Below are positions 48,454 to 61,406 of a stretch of DNA of 64,000 nt, in pieces (position 1 is the first letter of the stretch; every line of letters begins with the position of its first letter). The notes under the pieces were generated by a model. That model was not told the DNA's origin. It did not search any database and saw only the letters and a list, made by a program, of their open reading frames with translations. The stretch covers positions 1 to 64,000 of the forward strand of contig JAQGEQ010000069.1 of the NCBI GenBank assembly GCA_034620365.1, given 5' to 3'. This DNA is from Pegea sp. RAD2-039 (taxonomy: Eukaryota > Chordata > Thaliacea > Salpida > Salpidae). Position numbers and translations under genes: made by a program.

Positions 48454-50090
48454 GTTTAAACAAATTTATTTTCATAATTTTAATATTAATTTTTTGTTGA
48501 TAAACAATGTATTTTTGTAAAGGTTTAAATGAAACATTTTATATCAAATATATGTTTACTCATTAAAAAACTTAATAGTTAAATCTGTTTAATAAAACTC
48601 TCTTTTAATTTAAATTTAATTATTTTTTATTTAAAAAAATTAAAATTTTCTATCTCGTTTACATTTCTAGCATAACAACCAACAGACTTATACATTTTTA
48701 CATATTCTATTTTTTATTAAATCAAAGCTAATTTACAATTGCAGGACAACCAATCCAAATTTTTAAAATATTACACTTGAAACCCTTGTTAGTTTAAACT
48801 TACTTCTTGATAAAAATTTGTAATTTTCTTTTAATTGTATACTTCAGTAAAACAAGTTTTATGAAACTTTATTCTAGAATATAAAAGAAATTGTTGAAAA
48901 AATTTTTCTTAATGGATGTTATTCAGCAATCAAATACTATGAAAGCTTTCTTAAACATTTTATAAATCAATTTTTGTTTACAGACTAACTTATACTTTGA
49001 CTAATAGCATTAAATTTGAAAGTTGTTTATTTTCGGTAGAGATTTGTGGAAAAAATATAATGATTTGTTTGAAATTAAGTTAGTTACAATCTTAATTAAA
49101 TATCAAATTTTAATTTTGTTAATCTCTGATCTAGCAATTTTTGTAAACAGATAAAAATTTAATTAAATTTAATTTGGATTTTACTATAGAAACTAATGCA
49201 GCTTCATTATTTAGCATTTTATTATGAAATTGAATCTTTTTTTTTGAATTTAAAGTTGTAAAGTTTTATTAATAGAAATGTTTTAAAGAAAAATCAATTG
49301 AAATTGAATTATATTTTTAAATGTTAATTTTATAAGAAGTAGTGTCAAGTATCAAAAAGTAATTTTGAATAGTTGTTTTTAAATTTTATATTGTAGTGTT
49401 AAATGTTATTACTATTATCTATACTATCATCTCATTTTAAAGTGACAAATATTTTTTTACGTTAAAATTAGAGAAATAAAACTATTAAGCTATAGTAATA
49501 TAATATAGAATTAATGTAGTAAATTAGTAAATAAAATTAAGTTCTGGATTACTAAAAACTATTTCTTCAATTGTTTTATCTGCAGTTTATTTGCAGATAA
49601 ATACAGAGAAAATACATATTTAATTAGATAATTTAACAAAATATAAACTAAAAGTGGCTGAATCAGGCTTTTCACTATCTAAATAAGACGACTTTCTAAA
49701 AATTTTATTTTACTCTAATTAATTTTTTTTTAATTATATAAAATAAACATCAAAATACTTTTCAAACAATTAAATTAATACTCTTTTGCATAAGCTTTTT
49801 CTATTTTTGTATATATATTAATTTTTTAAAAACATAATTTTTCATATTTTTATAATGTGCTTCAAATTTTTTTGATTCAAAATTTGAAAGAAGTTGTATC
49901 AAACGAGTTTATAAAGATTTTTTAAAGTAAAATTACTTATTTTACTGAAAATAGGGTTTTTCTATTAGAAAGCATTCTGTCACATTTTCAGTATCATCTT
50001 TGTAATAATGGAATAAGCTTTTAACCTAAATTTTTTTTCTATAATTTTTTGCAGAGAAAATATTTATTAAATGAAGTTTCGTTGAAAAGT

Positions 50091-50210
50091 AGTTCAACTC
50101 CAAAATTGTATCAAATATCTAATACAGTTATTATATGAGGTCTGGTTATGTAAATGTAATTTTCATTTCATATAACTTCATTACAACCTAGAGTTTGTGG
50201 GATCAAGTTT
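50091..50210 (+). other. Bipartite stem-loop element, type C
   Basis: The stem GTTGAA-AAGTAG-TTCAAC is perfect over six pairs and is followed by CTCCAAAATTG. The second box is CAACCTAGAGTTTGTGGG. Confidence 0.55.
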
Positions 50211-50932
50211 AAACGAATTACCCAGCTTTGAGAAATTATTTTTTTCTTCATATAAAAATAATCTTTTTGTTGACAAAGAATGTTCAAATAATAATTTTGA
50301 CATTAAAACTGAAACCTAAATTATTAAAATATATAAAGGGAACCAATTTGTTATACGAACGAAATCAGTCTAAAACCATGTTAGTTTTTATTCTTAAACT
50401 GTTTATAACAATTATAGACTAGATAATCTTTGTTTACATACTCATCAAAGATATATTTTTAGATTACTAAAAACTAAGAGGTAAACCACTTTTTATGATA
50501 ATAAATAATTTCAGTTGTTTAATCTATTTTCAAGATAAAGAATATAATGTTTCGAAATAATATTAATTTTGAAATATTTTTTTATGTTTGATAGCACACT
50601 ATAGTGGAAATGAAAACTTCAAATAGAATTAAAATTTTTAACAAAAGTTTATCAAATTTTTTGAAAATATTTACAGCTGATCTCTAGCAATAATTTTATG
50701 TATACTGTAAAGTATATTTACAGTTTTAGAAAATTAGAAGTTAATTATATATTTTATTGCATATACAAAAGCTGTTTTCACTTTTTAGTGACATTTTTCA
50801 ATTCATATTCACAAAATCAAAGCTGTTTCTAAAAAAATATCTTTTTTATTATGAATAACTTAGATAGTCAAGAAAAAATCTTTATTATTAAATTCTTAAT
50901 CAAAAAATAATATTATTTTCTTTTTACTCTGT

Positions 50933-50946
50933 GCGCCACCTAGCGG
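50933..50946 (-). promoter_or_regulatory. CTCF-like motif 10 (best match)
   Basis: GCGCCACCTAGCGG, reverse complement CCGCTAGGTGGCGC, is the closest match to a CTCF core in the window. Mirror of motif 1, pointing toward the inverted-repeat centre. Confidence 0.5.
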
Positions 50947-51485
50947 TTAGTGTATTTTGGTTACACCAACAATATTCAGAAACATAATTAGTATTTTATT
51001 GAACCACTTTATTAAATTGTACAATTTGTAGATTGGTGGATGTTTTGTACAGCAAAGCAAAATAAATTTTTATTTGTTTTTCTTATTGTTAAAAATTAAT
51101 TCATAAGGCTTTTTTTGTATAAATTTTTTATACAGAGTTAAATCGTTAAAAATCAAATTTCAAATTAACTAATTAATCCAAATGCAACATAAAACCTTAT
51201 TTAAAAAATAGTTTCCACAGTGAACAAAATTTCTAATGATAAGCTTGTCGCTGTTATCAATTAGGGGGTAATGATGTCTTTTAATGTCTTTCTACACTTA
51301 AATTATGTATGCTTAAAAAAACTCGACAACTTATTTTAAAAAGTTCAGTTGTTTTTTTAATTGAAAAAGTAAGAAATCTTATTATCTGTATATTTTAAGT
51401 GGAGTTAATTTTAGTAATCTCATAAGCAATTTCGATTAGAATTTTAATCATATAAAAAAAGTAAAAGCAAAAAAATTATTTGGTT

Positions 51486-53614
51486 AAATAACATAATTCT
51501 ATTTGTAGATTACAACAATGCTTTAGATTTATTCTAATCAATAATCACAGAAACAATTTATCTGGCATTTTAAACGTGTAATTATTAATTTATTAATTAT
51601 AAATATTAAGTATGCCGCTTAGTTTTCTATTTTAACTAAAATTCTGAGTTGAAATACTTAGTTTGCTCAAAAATAAAGTTTTTATTCATAATTATTAAAT
51701 AGAATTATATTAAAAGGTGTACAACAATGAAATAAACCTCTAAGCATAAATTTGTTGTATGTCAACTTTTGTACAGAATAAAAACTCAAGATATTCAACT
51801 TATTAAATAAATGAAGTTTTATTGAAAAGTAGTTTAACTCTAAATTTTTAAACAGCTAAAAACCTAAATACTGATTGAAATATGTTCTACATTTTGCTTA
51901 TATGGCAAGCCAACAGATAATTAAGATGATTTTATTGAGTTTTTTGTTGAATATTTTCCCTTGACTTAGTATCTGTAATTACGCATAAAGTTTTCAGTTT
52001 CAATAGAATTGTTAGAATTTTGATGAAAGAATGAAACAACAACTAAAGCTAATTACATCATTAATTTGATTGAGTAACTGAAATACAAACTTTTTATATT
52101 TGTAGAAATCATTTAACTTAATTTTTATTTTTATAAAAAATTGTATTGAGTTGCTCAAAATGTAAAATGAATAAAGTTTAAAAGAGAATTTCTCCTAGCA
52201 AACGGAATTCTATAATATTGAGTAATCTTAAGAAAGATGAAAGTTGTGTCAACTATTCCGATGAATAAAACATGTTTGATAAACAGACGCAAATATGCAT
52301 CTTCCAAATACAGGAGATTTCTATTTTGCTTGCTGCTTCACTCTTCATTTATACACTTATATAATATCGGCATCAAATCTGATGCTTGTGGTATCGTTAA
52401 TTGTTGCTCATTTTATAAATACATTTTTAATTTTATTGAAAATATTATTGTGATAAGGATAATATTGGTTTGCTTTAGAATCAGATATCAGTAAAATAAT
52501 TATCTTACTTTTCTTAGCTCATATAAGCTAATTTAAAATTATTCAAACTCTAAACTATTTGTAGTAAGCTTGTAAATGGAGATTTTATTAAGCTACAATA
52601 AAAAAGTGTAATAAAATAAATTGTTGCAAATAGAGAAATAAAAATTAAAAAATTAATAAACTTTTGTTGTTGCAATAGAAATTTCAACACTTTGGTAAAA
52701 CCACAAATTTAAAATAACAATATATAAAATTAAATATTTTTAATTATATGATACAAAATTTCAAATAAAACTACATTTAAAGTAGTTTTTGGTTATGCCG
52801 TAAATAATTTTATTTAGTTAATTGGAAGTACTTACATGAAAGTAATATTCTGTCATATTATAAGTATCATGTTTAAAAAAACGAAAAAAATGTTTACTTA
52901 AAGTATATATGTCATTTCTCGTGAAAAATAGAAACAGTTTATTTAACTGATTTAATATTTAAATTTTCGTTAAAAAATTCCAAAATTAAAATTAAAAGTA
53001 GTTTAATTAAAATTAAACTAAATAACCAGTAATTATTCGTTAGTTATTCATTATTTATTACTTTAATGCAGTAACATTTAAAATTAATATTTGTAAAAAT
53101 CACTTTGAATATTTTATATATAGTTAAATGTAATTTTTAATTGATATATCTTGAAGTTAAATGTAGATTTATTTATAATAATTAAAAATATAAAAACTAA
53201 AAAAGATAGAAAAATATAACCTAATTGTATTTACATTATGTAAACCAAAGAATTATTTTGACTATTGTTTGGAAAAAGTTGCTTGAAAAGCTAAACGGTT
53301 AAAAATGAAAAAGAACATACAACTTGTAATAATTAGATTCTATTTTTACTTTTCAAAAAAACTTTTCTGAAACTATTTCTAGAAATATTTTGAAGATCAA
53401 ACCAACAGAATTTCTAAAACTTATAATACTCACAATTTAAAAACAAAAAAAGCACATGATTCTTGACTTAGTTTTTTAAAAACCTAAACTTGTTACAATC
53501 GCGACAAATAAGTTTCTGTTCAGGCATCAAAGTAACTTTAAATTAAATAAAACTTCGTAACAAACTTACTTTTAATCTATTTATAATCTCAACCTACTTT
53601 TCTTTACTACAAAA
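51486..53614. other. Region right of the giant inverted repeat
   Basis: The stretch 51,486-51,640 is the SINE-free counterpart of 19,545-19,890. An orphan type C-like stem lies at 51,821-51,838 and a type D element at 52,284-52,400. The stretch 53,390-53,614 starts another ordered unit. No gene: the frame at 52,237-52,494 runs across the type D element. Confidence 0.55.
52284..52400 (+). other. Bipartite stem-loop element, type D
   Basis: The stem AGACGCA/TGCATCT keeps six of seven pairs. The second box is diverged (AAATCTGATGCTTGTGG). Confidence 0.45.
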
Positions 53615-53721
53615 ATAGATTTATAGTCAAATTTTCTTATCAACTTAAAAATCGATCTTTATATTTCAGCATTATCTGTCAACAAGAAGTTTATTATTGA
53701 AACTAGAAAAATTTAATCGTT

Positions 53722-53844
53722 TGAGCCTGATCCCACAAACACTAGATTTTAGAAAAGTTTATAAATAATAAAAAGTACATTAAAAATTGAAACTATAAGC
53801 TTGTTAAAACCGTTTCGAAATTTGGAGTTGAATTACTTTTCAGC
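53722..53844 (-). other. Bipartite stem-loop element, type C
   Basis: GCTGAA-AAGTAA-TTCAAC with one mismatch. The second box is AAATCTAGTGTTTGTGGG. Confidence 0.5.
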
Positions 53845-54749
53845 GAAATTAAAATTAAGTTGAATAACTTGAGTTTCTATTCTCTACATAAATAACAAAA
53901 AAGTAATTTATTTCAAGGCTTGTAACATGTTTACTGACAACGTGATAGAATGTTTAGGAATAAAAAACTTTTATTTCAACAAAATTAGTATACTACTTAT
54001 ATTCTAAATAAAAAAACTAAAATTATTTAGCAAAATATATATTTTTTTGTTTTATTTTATTTAACGGAAATCAATCAGTATCAGTTCGACAAATCTCTTT
54101 TTAATAATCATAAAAGTTCAAATCAATCGACAAATATCAAGAAATTTGAACATTTTTGTTTGTAAGATGAAGAATCATATATTATTTTTTCGTTTACAGA
54201 ATTGTAAACGTTTTAATTATTTAAGGTTAACAATTTAATTTAAAAATAGTAAATTTTGTACTAATATCAACTATCAATTTATTTTGAATTATTAACATTG
54301 ACATTTATATTATAGTTAATAATTTAATGAAAAATATTTTTATTTCGAAATAAGAACTTTGAGGAATAACTAAAACTTTAAATTAGATTATCATTTTCAA
54401 TTGCTTATCTTACAAGAAACCAACTACTAGAGCCCTATAGTCCTTATTCTAATGATTTGAAGATTTTAGATAAAAGCATTTAAAGTTTTTGGTAAAAAGT
54501 AACCTGAAAAAGTAAACATGAACCATTCTACAAATTATAATAATCTGTAAAATATTTTAACAGAAGACTATTGAAGGTTTAAATATTTGTTATTGCACGC
54601 ACCTTACAAAAAAAACGTTATGAACCATTTTTATTTCATCTCTGAAAAACTAAAAATATTTGAAAATTTAAAATACGCTTCTACAAAGAAGATGTAAACA
54701 TCAAGCAATCAAAAAATTAAGCAAAAGAAAATTACAATATTTGATAATC

Positions 54750-54877
54750 AGATGCAAAAGTGCATCTTCCAAATAAATAGGTCAACGGAGAATTAGTAAC
54801 TAAACGTTTTCACTTCCCCGTTAGCTTTACGGTGTTATATTATCTTCATTCAATCTTATGCTTGTGGTATCGGTAAA
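54750..54877 (+). other. Bipartite stem-loop element, type D
   Basis: A perfect AGATGCA-AAAG-TGCATCT stem. The second box is CAATCTTATGCTTGTGG. A frame of about 50 codons stays open across the second box but is not kept in other copies. Confidence 0.6.
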
Positions 54878-55185
54878 TTTTTCGATTGCTGTATTCAATC
54901 GATAATGTTATTGATAATATCATTTTTAGCTGAACTTCTATCTAAACGGTGTTTTTTATTTCTTTATTCTTCTCAATGAATAATTTTGTTATTTATAATT
55001 ATGGTTATATAATATTGAATTCTAATTTAAACTGAATGTTGTATAGTGTAACTAGTATTTAAAAAATTTAAAATAAATAGTACATTGGTAAGTGTGGTTA
55101 TTTAAAAACTGTATTGTTTTAGAAAATGTAAACAAGTAAGAACTACGAGATAAATCTACTAAAAACAAATCAACTGTTTCCTTTT

Positions 55186-55202
55186 CCGCTACTTGGCGCT
55201 AG
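55186..55202 (+). promoter_or_regulatory. CTCF-like/GC-rich motif 11
   Basis: CCGCTACTTGGCGCTAG, identical to the motif at 60,806. Confidence 0.35.
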
Positions 55203-55664
55203 ACGGTTTCTTATGAAAAAAATCTTTAAAAATATATTATTTTTTTATAATTTAAAAATTTTTTAATATTACTTTCAGTTTACAGAAAATATATTCTAAC
55301 ATATTTAAATATTTTAATTTTTTAGTAATCTAGAAAAGGTTAGTAATTCATATATTTTCCAATCATAAAAGTTATTTTTACTCTTTGTAAATTAATATAT
55401 CGAAAGAAAAAATTCACAACTTTTAAAACTTTAGAAACACAATAATATTTTTTGATATTTCATCTCATGATAGAAAAAACAGAATTGCCGAGCTGATATT
55501 TAATGAATTCGATTAAATGATAATAAAAAGCAAAATACTAGTTTTGTTGAAAGAAAAGTTTTCAATTAGTAAAAAATCTGTCATATTACCAATAACATGT
55601 TTACAAACATATTTTGCGATGAATAATAACTCAAGTTATCAAACTTATTTATTACTTAAAGTTT

Positions 55665-55787
55665 TGTTGTAAAGTACATTAACTCAAAATTAAAAACTTT
55701 GCAATCCTTTACGAAAGATTGAGTTTTATTTTACTTCTCATTTCTTATAAACGTTGTTGCAATCTGAAGTGTATGGGATCAAGTTCA
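55665..55787 (+). other. Bipartite stem-loop element, type C
   Basis: The stem is weakened (GTTGTAA/CATTAAC). The second box is CAATCTGAAGTGTATGGG. Confidence 0.4.
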
Positions 55788-57130
55788 AATGAAACTAATT
55801 TTATAATTTTATTGATAAGCATTTTGTTGACAAATAATTTTCAAATAGAAAATTCCATTTAAAGTTGATAAGAAAATTTATTTTAAGTTTATAAGTTTAC
55901 TATTATAAGTTTACTATTATACAAACCAAATTAGTTTAATTTTTCTTATGAAGTTTTATTTATTTCAGATTTAAATTTACTTCTAATTAGAAGACTAAAA
56001 TTAAAAATGATCGATCGTACTGACGATGAAAAATTAAATCAAAAGCTATGTGACGTTTTGTTATAAAAAATGAGAGTACTGTAGGACTTAGAAATCATTT
56101 TCGTTTGATCTTCAAACTAATTTGCAATTCATACAAACTATTAAAGTAATTTATCTAGAGATTATAAATGTTCAAGATATTTCTTCTAAGCCAAGATATT
56201 CTATTTGCTAGAGAACGCAAACGATAAAAGCAAAAGTTAAAATTAATGTTTTTATCTATTTATCTTTTTATCTAGAAACTTGTTTATATAACAGAGCAGA
56301 ACAAGATTTCGCCACAAATTATTTAAATTAATTGTTTGTAAATTAATATATACAAGCCATATATAGACATGATCTAGTACATATTTCACCAATTACAGAT
56401 TCACAATTCTAAAGATTTGTTTATACAACTATTAAACCAAATTGTTTTCTTTTTACAAAAAAATAAAAACTTGAGATTTTCAAAAAACATTTAGAATATT
56501 TTTGAAATCTTTTTAAGCACTCTTTAAAACGTTTTCAATTTTTAAAAAGTTACTTTATTTTTTTAAAACAACATTTTTCTCTTGTTTGATAATATTTTTA
56601 CGATTTCAATGTTATGAAATAATTTGCAAATATTAAATAAGTTATTTTCTTGCTAAGTGATTACGCAAGAATAAGTTTTTAATTTTTATTTATTTTCCCA
56701 AGATTGAAGTAAACGCTTACAACTTGTAAAATCTATAAAATAAAAAGACCGTTAGTTTCTCTTTCTGTTTTTAACATCAAATATAAAATAAACAGTTGAA
56801 AAAGGTTATAATAAATAATTAAATTTCATAAATTATTTTTAATAGAAGATAAATTTTTTGACTCGAATGTTTTCGAGATAATATAAAAACTTTTGATAAC
56901 GATCAATCTAAGAAAATACTAAATAACTTTTTTTTAAAAGTTCTCTTTCTCTGTAAAGATTTAATCTCATTTGAATTTATAGTCGAGCATAATAATAAAA
57001 AGCATGTTAAACTTTTAAAATGATTTCAAAGTATCATACAGTTTGCAATACTGGTAAGAAGAGAAAATGAAAGAAATTAAAAGAATATTTTTTTGAATAA
57101 AGCATTTATACAATAGCATACATACAAGAT

Positions 57131-57250
57131 TTGATGATACCACTAAAACAAGATTGCATACAGATAAAACCGCTTTTTGTATGGAAAAGGGCATTAATTT
57201 GTTTATCATTTTTTTTCTACAAACTTTATTTTTGAAAATGCAGTTTTGCC
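57131..57250 (-). other. Type D element, degenerate
   Basis: The stem is largely lost (GGCAAAACTGCATT). The second box is CAATCTTGTTTTAGTGG. Confidence 0.35.
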
Positions 57251-57845
57251 TTTGTTTACTAAACAAGCATTTTTTTTAAGCAATTAGGTTTTGCGCTTTG
57301 TTGATATTGGTTGATGTTTACAAATTCCGTGTACATGTGAGTTTTCCAACTAAATTTTCTTTTAATTTTCAATCATCATTTTTAACTATTAAGTAGAAAT
57401 ATTTTGCATTCAAGATAGATTTTTTTTTGTGTTGAAATTCATTAGATTTACTTTTCAGAAAATTAGTATAATTTTTATAGTTTATGTTTATAGTTTAATT
57501 GAATATAATTAAATTAGACATTAGTAATTTCAATACCATAATTTGAAAAAGGCTTTTTGTATTGGGGAGAGAATAAGTTGTTTAAATTTCTACAATTTTT
57601 GATCATGATTAAAAATTTTTTTCATCTAATATAGTTATATTTTGTGAACCAAATTTAAAGGTAATATAAACATTCTAAGAATAAATAAAGCTTTGTAAAA
57701 ACTTTGTTTTAAGATGGTTTTAACCCTGTACTTTATATAAACTTTTAAGCTAAAACTTTTCTTTGTCATACTTCCTCAATTTTAAAAATCAAATAAAAAT
57801 AAAAATTTAAATAAAAAATACGGAAAAAAAATTAATCAATTCGTT

Positions 57846-57967
57846 CAAACTTGATCCCACAATCTGTAGATTGTAACATAGTTGATATAACCGAAAAGTT
57901 CTGGAAGTCTTTCGACCATTGTGCAGATCGAATGTATGACCTAATTTGAAGTTGAAACACTTTCAAC
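57846..57967 (-). other. Bipartite stem-loop element, type C
   Basis: Perfect GTTGAAA-GTG-TTTCAAC with a three-nt loop, then TTCAAATTAGG. The second box is CAATCTACAGATTGTGGG. Confidence 0.5.
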
Positions 57968-58260
57968 AGAAATCGATTAAGTAAATAACAAGACTACCTT
58001 GAGTTTCAATTCTCTGCAAGAAGCAACATAAAAATGATTTATGTTGAAAATTTATTATTTTAACAGAAATATGTAACTGATAAATTGACAGTATGTTTAC
58101 AAATAGAACAAAAAGTTTTAGTGAATTTAGTATTTTTAAAATAGAAATTTTAAACACATTTTTCAGTCTGAATAATTAAAAAACTTTGTATTTCTAAAGT
58201 TCAGCAGAAATGAGTTTTAAAAAATAACTTTACAATACAATAATTCAAAGCTTTCATTTT

Positions 58261-58277
58261 CCGCTACTGGTCGCTAG
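58261..58277 (+). promoter_or_regulatory. CTCF-like/GC-rich motif 12
   Basis: CCGCTACTGGTCGCTAG, with the core disrupted relative to 55,186. Confidence 0.25.
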
Positions 58278-59142
58278 ATGAGATCTTTTATTAAACAGTT
58301 AAGCAAACAATTAAGAAGTTGTTTCTTTTATTATAATTTTTATATCTTTCTCTAATAGTTTTAGTTCAAAAAAAATCTTTATTAAATTTAAAGTAGTTTT
58401 GTTGACCCGATATTTAATGATTTCGATTGAATGATATTAAAAAGTAATAAGGAAATAGAAATGTTGCTGCTTAAATTATTTCATCTGAGATATAAGTAGA
58501 AATACTAATTGTGCTAGATAAAAGTTTTGATATTTGAAAACATTCTGTTATATTATTATTCTCTTATTTGTTAGATGCAATTTTAGAAGATTGTTCTCAA
58601 GACTAATTTTGAAAATAGTTTAACGACATAAGTTTATTTTTTGTGAATTAAGTTCCATTTCTGGTCTTTTTAAAAAAGGAGATATTTGTATGAAAACGCT
58701 TTTTCTAACTGAAGCATATACAATTTAATGAAAACAAGACAAACAGATTACTACAAGTAAAATAATTCAAATTTTCAACAAAAGGACATAACTTTAAATC
58801 TTCTGAAAACTTGTAGAGAATATCTGATTAACTTTATCAAAAAAAAGTTGCTAAATATTGTTGACGTCGGAAAAAGTGTTCAACTATTGAGAACCATTAA
58901 GAACCTCTTTTGCAAAGAGAAACTTTTTGTTTTAAAAATTTAGTGTTTTTACTTATTTGAAAAATAAATAAAATAAATAAAAAACTTTGAAAAAAAGCAA
59001 TTAAATTTTAAAACTAACTTTTTATTTTTTATTTCTTTTTGATGAGTTATTTTTGTATACACAATTTATTTGAAATTTGAAAAAATGAAAATTATTTGTC
59101 AGCAAAAGTTTGTTCAATAAAATTATAAGAAAATATTCTCCT

Positions 59143-59262
59143 AAACTTGATTCAAAAACTCTAGATTGAAACCAACTGATAAGAAATGAAAAGTAAAAAA
59201 TATTTCAATCAGCATTTAAGGTTTTTAGCTGATTATAAATTTGGTGTTAAATTGCTTATCAA
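59143..59262 (-). other. Type C element, degenerate
   Basis: Stem mostly lost. The second box is CAATCTAGAGTTTTTGAATC. Confidence 0.35.
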
Positions 59263-60311
59263 CAAAACTTCATTTATTAAGTAAATTGAATATCTTGAGT
59301 TTTTATTCTTTACAAAAAGTTGACATACAAAATCTGTATTGTTGTAAACCTATTAATATAAATGTGTTTGATAATTACGAATAAAAACTTTTTTTTGAGC
59401 AAAATACGTATTTCTAATCAGAATTTTAGTTAAAATAGAGAGTTAAGCAGCAGATTTAAGATTTATAATTAATAAATTACTAATTATAGGCTAATAATAC
59501 CATATAATTTTTTTCTGTAATTATTAATCTAAATAAAGTGAAAGTAATCTTATAATCAACAAATAGAATTATGTTATTTAACCAATAAAGGTTGCTGTAA
59601 GTGGTAATTACATATTTGCTCAATGATACTAAACGTTTAATTAAATAAAGTTTGATTTAGTTTTTACTACTTTTTTCTATATTATTTTCGTCTAAACTAA
59701 TTGCTTTGATCTACTTTAAAAAAAATTACTGTAAAAAAATACTGCTTTATTAAAAGTAAAAAAAGTTAACATGTATTGGTATTACATGCAGTAATTTTGT
59801 TCAATGATTATTTTGTACTTAGTTAAAATATGTTAAACTTGGTTAGATTTCTAGCAAAAAAACAACAGACTTAAACATTTTTAAATATTTCGATTTTAAT
59901 CTTTTAGTAATATCCTGTTAACAAGTACCATCACAATTTAAATAATTTAGAAACGATTGACCAATTTCAAAACAAATATAATTAAAAAAAAATACTCATT
60001 AAAAATGCCAAACCGTATTTTTAGTTTCTGAATAGCCAAAAAAACTCAATTAAGAAAATAAGGAATAATGAACCCAAAAATATTTAAAAGAAATTACAAA
60101 GAAAACTACTAATAGAAAACAGATTTTAACGGTTTTAAGCAATTTTTAGAAAACTTTCAATCTTGATATTCTTATGAGAAATAATCTTCGTTTGTGGTAA
60201 CGATAGATTTTGTTTAGAAAAGCTGTTGTTCTGAAAAAAATGTTGACTTAAATGAATAAATTAATGATTAAAAAGTAAAAGAAAAATGTAACTAATCAAA
60301 ATTTGATAATT

Positions 60312-60450
60312 AGATGCAAAAGTGCATCTTCCAAAATAAAACAATAATATATTACTATTTATACCAATTCCATAAATGAAACTGGCTTTGCCCGTAACAT
60401 TTCGGTTATATAGTATCTTCATTCAATCTTATATTTGTGGTGTCGGTAAA
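60312..60450 (+). other. Bipartite stem-loop element, type D
   Basis: A perfect AGATGCA-AAAG-TGCATCT stem. The second box is CAATCTTATATTTGTGG. Confidence 0.6.
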
Positions 60451-60805
60451 TTTTTCGATTGCTTTAATCAATCGATAAAGTTAATGATGATATTGTTGTT
60501 ATGAAGATCTTATTAGTTCAATTTAAATTTAATTATCATTAAACCAAGCTTCAGTCAAAACATTTATTTTTTTTCTTATTTAACTTAATAATTTATATTC
60601 TTGTTTTTACTTATTGTTATATAATAATAAATTTTAATGAGAAATGCATTTTAAGCTATTTTATTGAGTAAATAGTTTTTTTATAGATTAAAAATTAATT
60701 GTATTTTAGTCAGTGTGACTATTTTAAAAGCTGTATTGTTTTAGATAATGTAAATAAATCAGGACTAAAAATAAACCTACAAAAACAAATCAACTGTTTC
60801 TTTTT

Positions 60806-60822
60806 CCGCTACTTGGCGCTAG
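60806..60822 (+). promoter_or_regulatory. CTCF-like/GC-rich motif 13
   Basis: CCGCTACTTGGCGCTAG, identical to 55,186. Confidence 0.35.
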
Positions 60823-61284
60823 ACGGTTTCTTATCAAAAAACACTTTAAAAATATATCATTTTTTTATAATTTAAAATTGTTTAATATTACTTTCAGTTT
60901 ACAGAAAATATTATATAACATATTTAAATATTTTAATTTTTTATTAATCTAGAAAAGGTTAGTAATTCATATATTTTTCAATCATAAAAGTTATTTTTAC
61001 TCTTTTTAAATTAATATATCGAAAGAAAAAACTCACAACTTTTAAAACTTAAGAAACAAAATAATATTATTTGATAATTCATCTCATGATAGAAAAAACA
61101 GAATTGCCGAGCTGATATTTAATGATTTCGATTAAATGATAATAAAAAGCAAAATACTAGTTTTGTTTAATGAAAAGTTTTCAATAAGTAAAAAAAATGT
61201 TATAATACCAACAACATATTTACAAAAATATTTTGTATATATTCATAACTCAAGTTATTAAACTTATTTATTACTTAAAATTTC

Positions 61285-61406
61285 GTTGTAAAGTACTTTA
61301 ACTCCAAATTTGAAAACTTTGCAATCCTTTACGAAAGATTGAGTTTTATTTTACTTTTCACTTCTAATAAACGTTGTTGCAATCTGAAGTGTATGGGATC
61401 AAGTTC
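61285..61406 (+). other. Bipartite stem-loop element, type C
   Basis: The stem has shifted to TAAA-GTAC-TTTA and is followed by CTCCAAATTTG. The second box is CAATCTGAAGTGTATGGG. Confidence 0.4.

Larger units (their letters stand above)
46058..48575. repeat. Indel-free, apparently identical tract, right arm
   Basis: Reverse complement of 23,619-26,136; see that entry. It contains the mirrored CRE, the degenerate type C element and the partial type D element. Confidence 0.85.
40200..51490. repeat. Right arm of giant inverted repeat (about 11.3 kb)
   Basis: It is the reverse complement of the left arm (20,590-32,030). It carries the mirrored type C and D elements, GC-rich motifs, CRE and the homogenised tract. 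No supported gene: the frames at 44,867-44,685 and 46,167-46,349 mirror those of the left arm and show no coding pattern. Confidence 0.9.
53615..55090. repeat. Secondary inverted repeat, right copy
   Basis: Reverse complement of 32,040-33,505, with one type C and one type D element in mirrored positions. Confidence 0.8.
54740..56250. repeat. Ordered domain II unit, direct copy of 60,300-61,855
   Basis: The order left to right is type D element, 'cattggt' block, GC-rich motif, 'gccgagctgatatt' block, type C element, 'catgtgac' block, 'ttgatcttcaaa' block. The same order appears at 60.3 kb and, on the other strand, at 39.95-41.26 kb. A further direct match, 56,275-56,515 to 62,578-62,825, follows. 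Confidence 0.8.
56515..59749. other. Mixed non-coding domain II sequence
   Basis: It holds elements at 57,131, 57,846 and 59,143, a GC-rich motif at 58,261, and a stretch (57,990-58,260) related to 42,600-42,860. Inverted copies of the SINE empty-site flank lie at 59,450-59,590. The frames at 57,266-57,015 and 58,157-57,963 cover element boxes and are not supported as genes. Confidence 0.5.

Noticed and set aside
20590..51490. Interpretation of the long repeat spaced by unique DNA as a CRISPR-like or LTR element
   Set aside because: Arms are inverted, very long and diverged, with no LTR, integrase or short regular repeats.
54750..55000. Type D elements translate to recurring peptides (around RCKSASSK, then QSYVCGIGKFF) and a frame of about 50 codons, suggesting a decayed protein family
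   Set aside because: The two boxes need different frames in different copies (for example at 35,954-36,142 against 28,437-28,600), stops and shifts fall between them, and stem pairing explains the conservation better. A very old pseudogene family cannot be fully excluded.
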